The notes under the pieces: generated by a model
Seen by the model: the letters and a program-made list of their open reading frames with translations, nothing else
Database searches by the model: none
Told to the model about the DNA's origin: nothing
Program-made: the position numbers and the translations under genes
Shown: piece after piece, positions 15,041-21,773 of the stretch
Numbering within the stretch: the stretch's first letter is position 1
Layout of the letters: every line of letters begins with the position of its first letter
Assembly (NCBI GenBank): GCA_017428805.1
Contig: JAFRQC010000044.1
Coordinates: forward strand, 1-32,396
Source: Prevotella sp.
Lineage (GTDB): Bacteria; Bacteroidota; Bacteroidia; Bacteroidales; Bacteroidaceae
Direction of reading: 5' to 3'
DNA: 32,396 nucleotides

Positions 15041-16246
15041 TTAGATTAGCGGCACGAATTTCTCTTCTTCCGGTTCTGGCACATAGAGCGCCTTGAACAG
15101 GTTCTCGAACAGTTCGAAGTACAATTTCTCATAGAGAGACTCATTGAGCTGCTTACCAAGTTCATCGAACTTCGCTGTCAGCATCTCGCTCATCTTGGTC
15201 TGACGGTCGTTCATCTCCGTTGTCAGCTGTTCGAGGATTGCCGTCTTCAGCGTCTCGTTGATATAGGTGGTCAGCTGCTCCGTCTGCTGCCTCATCTCCT
15301 CGCGCAGCTCTTCCTTCATGTCAGCCAGCAGCTTCTCAATCAACTCCGGATGCAGTTTCTCGTACAGTTCTTTCTTGGCCTGGGCGAGTAGCGCCTCGTA
15401 ATCGATGGTGTTGTCTTCAAGTACCACTCCGTCGAGGATGATGGCGGCTCCCTTCATATAGTCCTCAAGCCATTGCAGCCAAGCCTGTATATCTATCTGC
15501 TGGGGTTGTGGTATGTCGATGGGCTGGTCCCTGTTGGGCGTCACGACATAGTAGTCAATGGCCTGGGCCATCTCCTGAGTGAGCAGGATGAAGTTCTGCA
15601 TGGAGTTCTTCATGTTGTAGCTCTTGAGCAGGAAGACATAACGCAGGAAGGCCCGTTTGCCTTCTCCCTCGGCCAGGTTGGGATGGGTCGACAGGATGGT
15701 CATCTGTTCCAAATAGCTGCTAAGATACTCCTTAAAGCGGATATTCTCTGTCAACAGCAGACAGGGAGGCATATAACTGGTATCAGCAGAGAAGATGCCC
15801 TCGGCCACATGGAAGCGCAACAAGGGGAACAGATCATTCGCCTCTACCTCTTCCTTGGTATGGATGCCATAGACGTAGTGGGGTCTGACGAATGCCACGC
15901 CCTTCTTCTCAAACTCCACCTGATCATTGCCGAATCCTACCGTCAGATAATATTTGTCGCCGAAGAGCATAGGAATGGTCACCTCTATGTCCTCGTCGGC
16001 ATCGATCACTCTTCCTGACGGCAGCACAGCCTGACAGCGGAAGCCAGACACTTCGAAGCGGTTCTTGACGAAGATACCGTTACAGTTGAAAGGAGAGCCC
16101 GGCACCAGTCCCATGCGGCTGTTGCCTACTGCCGCACGGATGGCCAGCATCTGACGGAAATCCCACTGTTCTGAGATTCCTGAGAACGTCTCGGCCGTCA
16201 GCTCCATGCCTGGCACCCAGTTGATTCTTGAATTAATATCGACCAT
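15041..16246 (-). CDS. tssK: T6SS baseplate adaptor TssK with long C-terminal coiled coil
   Basis: TssK links the baseplate to the membrane complex. The start INWVPGMELTAETFSG (residues 8-23) is the family hallmark, and the N-terminal shell domain (1-190) and helical middle (190-280, RAFLRYVFLLKSYNMKN) follow. From about residue 280 to 385 the protein is a long charged helix with heptad-like spacing (EALLAQAKKELYEKLHPELIEKLL and onward), ending in FENLFKALYVPEPEEEKFVPLI. In better known TssK proteins the C-terminal head contacts TssL/TssM or TssN. The coiled-coil end here fits the lack of those partners. It is placed between tssG and tssE with gaps of 5 and 12 nt. The altered membrane contact is inference. 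Confidence 0.8.
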   Translation of the reverse strand: MVDINSRINWVPGMELTAETFSGISEQWDFRQMLAIRAAVGNSRMGLVPGSPFNCNGIFVKNRFEVSGFRCQAVLPSGRVIDADEDIEVTIPMLFGDKYYLTVGFGNDQVEFEKKGVAFVRPHYVYGIHTKEEVEANDLFPLLRFHVAEGIFSADTSYMPPCLLLTENIRFKEYLSSYLEQMTILSTHPNLAEGEGKRAFLRYVFLLKSYNMKNSMQNFILLTQEMAQAIDYYVVTPNRDQPIDIPQPQQIDIQAWLQWLEDYMKGAAIILDGVVLEDNTIDYEALLAQAKKELYEKLHPELIEKLLADMKEELREEMRQQTEQLTTYINETLKTAILEQLTTEMNDRQTKMSEMLTAKFDELGKQLNESLYEKLYFELFENLFKALYVPEPEEEKFVPLI

Positions 16247-16251
16247 TATAT

Positions 16252-17055
16252 TTACAATTTACTGATTTTCGATTTGCTTACCTCTGTATTATACCCTAAT
16301 GTCAAGCGGTTGTCGGTCTGCGGGGGTACATCATACTCTTTGATGACAATCTCGCACCATACCTCGAGAGGGATCATCCACTCACACAGGAATTCCCGCA
16401 GCGGCTGAATCTCTTTGTCTTTCTCCTGAAACTCTTCCGGTGTCAGACCTGGGATGACCAGATCATATCTCACCATAGGCAGCCAGCTTCTGGTTGTGTC
16501 GCTATGACTATAACGACCAGTCATCATATTGACCTCACATTTGATCAGTGTCCGGAGCAAATTAGCGATAAAACCGAAGTCTCCCCGGCGACGGTTTACA
16601 TATGGGAGCAGAATGGCTGCCTCACGGACATAGGGGTTCTCAATCTTGTCGAGATCGACACCGAAATAGGTGTTCAGGATATAAGCCAACTTACCCTGAA
16701 GCAGACTGTCCATCTGATGCTCCACGTAGAGACTCTCACGGAAGCGGTAAGTGTCGATGGGTTTGAAGGTCTCGCGGAGGAGTCTGAGTTTCAACTCCAA
16801 CTGCTTGAACTTCTCTGCAGCGTCCTCACCCTTCAGGTCTGTCTCCTGGGTGAGCAGTCCCTGCGGCAACAGTTTGATGAAACTGTCACGTGCCGTCTGT
16901 GCCACCATCTTCTCTTCGTCGATGGTGAGCAGGTCGCTGTTATAGTTACGGAAAAATGTTCCCTCATTCTGGGAAGTCCACTGGTTGAACATCTCAGGAT
17001 AGAGATAGTTCAGCAGCAGTTCTGCACGGATTTCGGGTATACTATTCTTTATCAT
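16252..17055 (-). CDS. tssG: T6SS baseplate protein, probable TssG
   Basis: Probable TssG, which binds two TssF copies in the wedge. It has 267 residues. The N-terminal part is helical with an early LLLNYLYPEMFNQW motif. The centre has LPYVNRRRGDFGFIANLLRTL (about 150-170), similar in layout to the TssG segment before its ferredoxin-like part. The C-terminal part has LREFLCEWMIPLEVWCEIVIKEYD, a helix then strand. Similarity to known TssG is weak and the call leans on position: it sits in the tssG-tssK-tssE-tssF order, and no other gene in the window fits. Its ATG overlaps the E1 stop codon (ATGA), coupling baseplate translation to the E1. Confidence 0.6.
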   Translation of the reverse strand: MIKNSIPEIRAELLLNYLYPEMFNQWTSQNEGTFFRNYNSDLLTIDEEKMVAQTARDSFIKLLPQGLLTQETDLKGEDAAEKFKQLELKLRLLRETFKPIDTYRFRESLYVEHQMDSLLQGKLAYILNTYFGVDLDKIENPYVREAAILLPYVNRRRGDFGFIANLLRTLIKCEVNMMTGRYSHSDTTRSWLPMVRYDLVIPGLTPEEFQEKDKEIQPLREFLCEWMIPLEVWCEIVIKEYDVPPQTDNRLTLGYNTEVSKSKISKL

Positions 17056-18191
17056 TCTTCACGTCTTATTTCAAAATAAAAACTTTCATCGTCTGCTGTC
17101 ACTTGCACGATGTCGTGCTGTGGGATGCCGAGCTGTGCCAATGTCAGTGACGGATAGGGGAATCCGGTGTCTATATGACGGTACTCATGCTGGTAGAGTG
17201 CACTCAGAGGCTGTCCGTCCAAGGACTTTTCACCAGCCACCTTGTCTGCCACCGAACGACCGGGAGCCATGATGGAGATACGCTCGTCATTATCACGCCT
17301 CGAGACATAGTCCACGAAACAGTCATTTGCCAGACAGAGTGTCAACTTCTCACTTTTCACTTCTCCTTTTTCACTTAATTCCTGAGCCCAGCACCGAAGG
17401 GCCTCGCCGACGGGTGTGGCAACACAGACCGCCGTCTGACGGACAGGTGCCCACAGTTCATGTTCGGGACACTCGTCATCGTAGGCCTGATAGCCGGCGA
17501 TGCGGACCGTCGTATGCTCCCCGTCGTAATAGAGCATCCGGCCACAGAGCGAGGTACCGAAGTCCTGCTGTATCAGTTTCAGCGCCTCCTGAACCTCGAT
17601 GGCTCCGATGATGGAGGCGATGATGGAAGTCGTGGGGGCAGAGCCAGCCTGTTCCTGCCGCCGGATGATACCTGAACAGGGCATCCGTCTCGCCAGATCC
17701 TTCAGTCCTTCGGGACCTAGATTACAGGCATAGCAGTTCTTTCCCGGTGCGAACACGCGCACTGTTCCTTCCAGTCCGTCAATACCGCCGTCCACCCAGG
17801 GGATGCCAGCCCGCATACAGAGACGATTGATGCAGAACCGTGCCCAACGGCTGTCCACACATCCAATGACGACATCCATCTGACGGATGAGTCCCAAGCC
17901 GACATCATAGGCGATATCGCCACAGATGGCTGTCACTTCTACAGCATCGTTCATCTGCTGCAGTCGTTCTGCCACCACTTCCACTTTCAGCCGTTTCCTC
18001 TCGGCATCGCTCTTTGAAAAGAGGACGGAACGGATGAGGTTACCCATTTCCACGATGTCGAAGTCAACGACCACGATATGAGTGACACCCATCAGCACCA
18101 GGTTCTTGAGCACCTCGTTACCCAAGGCGCCACAGCCGACCACCATCACATGGGCGGCACTTACCTGATTCTGTCTGATGTCCATACTCAT
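17052..18191 (-). CDS. E1-like Ubl-activating enzyme (ThiF/MoeB/UBA fold)
   Basis: Predicted to adenylate the C-terminal Gly of the Ubl and hold it as a thioester. The Rossmann part has GCGALG (19-24), D43-x-D45, N51-x-x-R54 and K69 for ATP, and D113 after VVIG, as in active E1s. Zinc ligands are C153-x2-C156 and C241-x2-H244. C172 in MPCSGII lies where E1s carry the catalytic Cys and is followed by a Thr/Ser-rich helix (APTTSIIASIIGAIEVQEALK). Residues 250-379 form an extra C-terminal domain that ends in LTLAQLGIPQHDIVQV, a beta-grasp-like motif. Residues about 272-283 are encoded by an octamer-type repeat and probably form a flexible joint. It overlaps tssG by 4 nt. A sulfur-carrier role (MoeB/ThiF) is less likely given the E2 nearby. 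Confidence 0.85.
   Translation of the reverse strand: MSMDIRQNQVSAAHVMVVGCGALGNEVLKNLVLMGVTHIVVVDFDIVEMGNLIRSVLFSKSDAERKRLKVEVVAERLQQMNDAVEVTAICGDIAYDVGLGLIRQMDVVIGCVDSRWARFCINRLCMRAGIPWVDGGIDGLEGTVRVFAPGKNCYACNLGPEGLKDLARRMPCSGIIRRQEQAGSAPTTSIIASIIGAIEVQEALKLIQQDFGTSLCGRMLYYDGEHTTVRIAGYQAYDDECPEHELWAPVRQTAVCVATPVGEALRCWAQELSEKGEVKSEKLTLCLANDCFVDYVSRRDNDERISIMAPGRSVADKVAGEKSLDGQPLSALYQHEYRHIDTGFPYPSLTLAQLGIPQHDIVQVTADDESFYFEIRREE
17343..17376 (-). repeat. CTTTTCAC-type repeat inside the E1 gene
   Basis: Four or five degenerate octamers on the plus strand. On the coding strand they read SEKGEVKSEKL, a charged stretch between the E1 catalytic part and its C-terminal domain. Here the repeat is in the opposite orientation to the signal-peptide copies and has lost the TGA that a perfect copy would create. 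Confidence 0.55.
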
Positions 18192-18194
18192 TAT

Positions 18195-19640
18195 TTATTT
18201 CTTTTTTCTTTTTTTCAATTCCAGTTTAACGTAAGTCAGGTCATTCCCGACCACTTTGACCGTCTTCACAGCTCGAGAGAAACCGGCTTTCTCCAGCCTC
18301 ACCTCACAACGGCTGTCTCCAGGCAGGTCTTTGATCACACAGGGCGTCGTGCCGACAAGCTTGTCGTTGATGTAGACGTTTGCGCCTATCTCATTACATT
18401 GCACGTTGAGCATCCCGTAGCTGTCCATCGGGGGGAGGAGCTCTAATTTCACAGGTGTCGCATCGTAGACCCAAAGGGGCTTTGACTTCGACTCCAGACC
18501 GTCTTTCTCGGTGCTGATCAGGTAGAATCCCGGTTCCAGCTCTCCTTCCCAACTGCCATAGCCTTTCAGTTCCCTGTTGACCCAGATGCTCGTGAAGTCA
18601 TCGACTGCCTTAATCGACACCGGAGCCTTGATCGCAACGTTGGGAGACTGGAGACAGGAGTCAGGAGTCTGTAAATCACCGTGGAGGGATGAATCCGCCG
18701 ACAGCGAATCTGTCTTCACAGAATCCCTCGCTAACTGCGCATAGTACCATTCCAAGCTCTTCTTGGTGCTGACAGGATGCAGGTCGGCGGCGGTCAGCTC
18801 TATCGTCTTCTTCTCCTTCCAGCCAATATCGAAATCGGCATCGTAATAGCACAGGCTGTCCTTCATGACGATGAGCCGGTGACTGCCTTCCCGCAGATGG
18901 CCGCTGGTACCCTGTGTCTTGCCAATCCACTGACCGTCGACTATGATATCGCAGCCCTCCAGCTCGGTCTTGACGGCCAGATACGAGTAGATCGGCTGTA
19001 AGGCGATCTTCACGATCTTCCGCTCCTCGTCCGTCAGTTCGACAGTATCCTTTTCCTCCTGATGGAAAGGTGCCTCTGCCAACCAGGCATGTTTGCCAAT
19101 GGGCAGGTACATCTGTTTCCGTCCACCATGAATCGTCATCATGGTGCTGTCGATGGTTAGGATGGCATCCTGAGGCTGTATTTCAAAGATCACCCACTGC
19201 TCTTTCAGCTTATATTCCTTATCAGGACTGAATGTCTGCAGGGTTGCCGTATAATGCTTCTTCCTGCGCAGTCCTTTTTTCTGAGGCACTTTCCACGTCA
19301 GCTGACCATAGTCGGCATGCTTCACCACGATGAAAGCTGTCTTGTCGGGCGCCTTGAGGGTGAGGATCCCCTCCCCTTCTTCGGCCGCGACCTCCTGTTT
19401 CCCGTCGGCCATGAACGAGAATCCCTTCTCGCTGGTCTTCAGGTCCAGGATGGCCTCCTTCTTGCTGGTCACCACGTGGTTCATGTTCAACGGCCCTTTC
19501 TTGAGTTTCTTGAACTCAACGATATGCATCTCCTGGGCCGTAGAAGTGAGAAGGTGAAAAGGTGAAAAGGTGAAGAGTAGCAGTAACATTCGATGCCACC
19601 ACTTACTGTAACCTCTCATCTTATGACGATCATTTCTCAC
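18195..19640 (-). CDS. Exported PEGA-domain protein of the T6SS envelope module
   Basis: Exported protein with several PEGA-like beta-sandwich units, which are common in surface-layer and cell-wall-associated proteins. The most plausible start is the ATG at codon 8 (MRGYSKWWHRMLLLL), giving a signal peptide ending TSTAQ whose core is encoded by CTTTTCAC octamers. Residues about 40-220 are beta-rich with no family I know. PEGA-like units lie at about 225-290 (CDIIVDGQWIGKTQG), about 340-400 (SIWVNRELKGYGSW) and about 405-475 (GANVYINDKLVGTTPC). The last is the clearest. The C-terminus is very basic (LELKKRKKK). A GGAGACTGG-type simple repeat at about 18642-18670 encodes LQTPDSCLQSP between units. 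It starts after the PAAR gene and ends 3 nt before the E1. Peptidoglycan binding is a guess. Confidence 0.7.
   Translation of the reverse strand: MRNDRHKMRGYSKWWHRMLLLLFTFSPFHLLTSTAQEMHIVEFKKLKKGPLNMNHVVTSKKEAILDLKTSEKGFSFMADGKQEVAAEEGEGILTLKAPDKTAFIVVKHADYGQLTWKVPQKKGLRRKKHYTATLQTFSPDKEYKLKEQWVIFEIQPQDAILTIDSTMMTIHGGRKQMYLPIGKHAWLAEAPFHQEEKDTVELTDEERKIVKIALQPIYSYLAVKTELEGCDIIVDGQWIGKTQGTSGHLREGSHRLIVMKDSLCYYDADFDIGWKEKKTIELTAADLHPVSTKKSLEWYYAQLARDSVKTDSLSADSSLHGDLQTPDSCLQSPNVAIKAPVSIKAVDDFTSIWVNRELKGYGSWEGELEPGFYLISTEKDGLESKSKPLWVYDATPVKLELLPPMDSYGMLNVQCNEIGANVYINDKLVGTTPCVIKDLPGDSRCEVRLEKAGFSRAVKTVKVVGNDLTYVKLELKKRKKK
19546..19575 (-). repeat. Tandem CTTTTCAC octamers in a signal-peptide coding region
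   Basis: About four copies on the coding strand encode LFTFSPFHLLTS in the signal peptide of the PEGA protein. The frame relative to the repeat differs from that in the other two genes, yet the peptide is the same cyclic series (LFTFSPFH), because 8 nt times 3 is 24 nt. Confidence 0.7.
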
Positions 19641-19668
19641 CTTTTCACTTTCTCACCTTTTCACCTTT
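19635..19668. repeat. CTTTTCAC-type octamers in the gap before the PEGA gene
   Basis: Four octamer copies fill the 30-nt space between the PAAR stop and the PEGA-protein start. On the transcript they read GGTGAAAAGGTGAGAAA, which could serve as a purine-rich translation initiation region. Confidence 0.6.
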
Positions 19669-19670
19669 AA

Positions 19671-20060
19671 TCACTTTCCCTGAGTCGTCATGCTTCCACT
19701 GGGATTGGTGACAGAGATATTGCCACCCCAGGTACACATACATTTGGCGTTGTTGATGAGTGCAGGCATATTCATGACCTTCACCTGTCCACCAGGACTC
19801 CACGGTGCCGGAATCACAGGGACACAAGGCATCGGTGTGAGTACACCCATAGCAGCGGCAGTGGCTGAGGCAACCGTCGGATTAGCCATCGACTGACACA
19901 TGCCGAAAGGCATAATGTTTACCATCGGAGCAAAGTCGGTGATGTTGGCCATCAGCATGTTACCACATTTGGGACGCAGCGGCACAATCACGTTCAGCGT
20001 GGACGGTGCCATACCGAAACTACATTGGAGCATAGCTCCCTGACATACAAAATTTCCCAT
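19671..20060 (-). CDS. PAAR-like spike tip protein (DUF4280 type)
   Basis: Small protein that sharpens the tip of the VgrG spike. The 129-residue sequence starts with MGNFVCQGAMLQCSFGMAPS, the DUF4280/PAAR-like hallmark CxGAxxxCSxG, and continues with repeated hydrophobic beta turns and Pro/Gly-rich loops (MPCVPVIPAPWSPGG, ALINNAKCMC). Cys6, Cys13, and the later Cys in KCMCTWGG could bind a metal, as PAAR tips do. There is no C-terminal effector extension, so this is a bare tip. It follows the outer-membrane barrel gene and precedes the PEGA gene. Confidence 0.85.
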   Translation of the reverse strand: MGNFVCQGAMLQCSFGMAPSTLNVIVPLRPKCGNMLMANITDFAPMVNIMPFGMCQSMANPTVASATAAAMGVLTPMPCVPVIPAPWSPGGQVKVMNMPALINNAKCMCTWGGNISVTNPSGSMTTQGK

Positions 20061-20083
20061 ATACCTTATTATATTATAAATGA

Positions 20084-21043
20084 TTAAAAAATAGTCTTCG
20101 CAAATCTAACACTTAATACCGGATACACCTTCAAATAATTGATGACCTTGACATAGTTTCCCAAGGCGCCGGGGATATTGGAAAGGTCCGACATGCTGGT
20201 GCCGTCGTGCATCCGCTGTTTGGGAGCACCGCCCCAGATCCAGAAGCCCAACTCTGCCGACACTTTCCAGTCATCGCGGGAACTGATCAGCCTACCTGTG
20301 TAGCCAAAACCAAGATAGGGCTTGATGGCATTCGTCTTGACACTGATAGAGACCGAACCGTCATCTGCAGGATCCACCAAACAAGGCTTTCCGTTCTTGT
20401 CTCCCGGATAGAGCGTCAGCCGTCCATAGCTCTTGATGGCATCGCTGGAACTCGTTTCTTCATACTCCTTGTTATACAATTCCATCAGCGAGAGAGTGTT
20501 TGCCGACTCATCATTATCTTCAGTCTTAGCTATTTGTGCCGGACCGTAGTAGATACCCGCCGTGAAATGCCAATGCTTGTCATCTTTAAAGGGATAGACG
20601 TCAACCAGCGCCTTCAGGTTGTGCATGCTTAACTGACCTGTCAGCAGGATATGGTCATCAATCTCCATTCCTGTCTCCTCATACAGATACTGCTGGATCT
20701 TGTCAAACTTCGTCTTGATACGGTTACCCTGACCGTTATACTGCCTGGCAGCCTCACCGCCGCCAGCCAGATTCATGCGGAACTGCTTCTTGAACTGTGG
20801 CATGTAATCATAGCCCAGCCTGACCTGCACGATCTGACTGACAGGAACAGCCACATCAAGGCCGACACCCGATGTTCCGAGTGTCAATGATACCTCCAGA
20901 TGCTTGAACAATTTGTCTTTTTTCCAGTAGTCTGTTCCTGGGTCTTTCCAAATGGCAGAATCCGTCCGGAAAGCCGGAATATACTGGGCTTTCGTCAATC
21001 CTGCAAAGCAGGCCATCAGACAACATATAATAATCCTTTTCAC
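20084..21043 (-). CDS. Outer-membrane beta-barrel protein in the T6SS operon
   Basis: Predicted outer-membrane barrel of about 319 residues. I choose the GTG at 21043, which gives a normal signal peptide (MKRIIICCLMACFAGLTKAQ). An upstream GTG at 21058 adds five residues. No ATG is available, and the start lies inside an octamer repeat. The mature part alternates polar and non-polar residues in strands (LEVSLTLGTSGVGLDVAVPV, VRLGYDYMPQF, HFTAGIYYGP, IKPYLGFGYTG, VSAELGFWIWGG) and ends in VLSVRFAKTIF with a terminal Phe, the usual barrel-insertion signal. A barrel is not part of the standard T6SS. It might anchor the envelope complex or form an exit, which is inference from position between the spike and tip genes. 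Confidence 0.75.
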   Translation of the reverse strand: MKRIIICCLMACFAGLTKAQYIPAFRTDSAIWKDPGTDYWKKDKLFKHLEVSLTLGTSGVGLDVAVPVSQIVQVRLGYDYMPQFKKQFRMNLAGGGEAARQYNGQGNRIKTKFDKIQQYLYEETGMEIDDHILLTGQLSMHNLKALVDVYPFKDDKHWHFTAGIYYGPAQIAKTEDNDESANTLSLMELYNKEYEETSSSDAIKSYGRLTLYPGDKNGKPCLVDPADDGSVSISVKTNAIKPYLGFGYTGRLISSRDDWKVSAELGFWIWGGAPKQRMHDGTSMSDLSNIPGALGNYVKVINYLKVYPVLSVRFAKTIF

Positions 21044-21070
21044 CTTTTCACTCTTCACTTTTCACTTCTT
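21036..21070. repeat. Octamer repeat providing the start codon of the barrel gene
   Basis: Four CTTTTCAC-like units lie between the RRF-like gene and the barrel gene. On the coding strand they are GTGAAAAG units, and the GTG of the last unit (21041-21043) begins the best signal peptide. The first unit overlaps the leader just after the previous stop codon. Confidence 0.6.
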
Positions 21071-21773
21071 ACTCATCATTCTGACCGACACGATACTGCG
21101 TTTTGGCGTTGTCTCCCCGGGCTGCAGCACGCTCATCGGCAGCATCCTGCCTCTGTTTCCGTTCGTCCAAGTAACGCTGGTAGGCCTCTTCTATCTCCTT
21201 GACCTTCGCTTCCTTGTATTGCAGACAAGTGTCATCGTGCATCTTATAGACCTTCTCCAGTTCGTCTTCTGCCTCCTGAACGTCACTTTCCGAGGCGCCC
21301 ACCAATTTAGCCGTCAGGCGGGTCTTATAGGTGGCATGGTTAGCGTCAAGCTTCGCCTTACACTGGCCGTAGAGTATATCCACACCGTCAATCAGAACAT
21401 CATGGCGATCCTTATTCACCTCAGGCATGGTACAGACAATGACCACTTGGTTCTCTTCTGACTCCCCATCACTTTCTTCCGTCCTAGTGTCCATCTTAAA
21501 CTCCGGATGAGCCGTTTTGATGCCCTTACAAATGGCAAAGACCATCTTCGGGTCATGGGGATAGATTTCAAACTGATAGTCGTTGGCCAGACTTGCCGAG
21601 GCCACCTCCTCCAGATTAGTCTCTTCCCCCTCGTCATCGGTGACTGTGAAAGACAAGAGAGCAGCAGGTTCTGCCTTCACACAAAGATTCATATACCGAT
21701 ATTGCAACATAACGGCATAACCGCTCATCTTGGACTTCATCTCATTAATCAGTGCTCCTATACTCTTTCTCAT
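21069..21773 (-). CDS. Ribosome-recycling-factor-like protein within the T6SS operon
   Basis: The 234-residue protein follows the order of RRF along its whole length. It has an N-terminal helix, then AEPAALLSFTV (35-44) like the RASPxLLxxIxV of RRF, NLEEVASASL (53-62) like PLxQxASxxV, and FEIYPHDPKMVFAICKGI (68-85) like LxIxPxDxxxxxAIxKAI. These are followed by VIVCTMPEVNKDRHDVLIDG (111-130) like VPLPPLTEERRKxLxK and two long C-terminal helices (SESDVQEAEDELEKV; YKEAKVKEIEEAY). The conserved RRDAND segment with the Arg essential for ribosome recycling reads NHATYKT here, so the normal activity is probably lost. It also has an acidic insert (98-108) and a charged tail (205-234). Its start overlaps the spike gene stop (ATGA). 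Its role in the T6SS is unknown; chaperone or adaptor are guesses. Confidence 0.65.
   Translation of the reverse strand: MRKSIGALINEMKSKMSGYAVMLQYRYMNLCVKAEPAALLSFTVTDDEGEETNLEEVASASLANDYQFEIYPHDPKMVFAICKGIKTAHPEFKMDTRTEESDGESEENQVVIVCTMPEVNKDRHDVLIDGVDILYGQCKAKLDANHATYKTRLTAKLVGASESDVQEAEDELEKVYKMHDDTCLQYKEAKVKEIEEAYQRYLDERKQRQDAADERAAARGDNAKTQYRVGQNDE

Noticed and set aside
12478..18191. E1 and Ubl as a thiamine or molybdopterin sulfur-transfer pair (ThiF/ThiS, MoeB/MoaD)
   Set aside because: No thiamine or molybdenum cofactor genes are near, the Ubl lacks the GG end, and a true E2 with HPN and Cys overlaps the Ubl gene.
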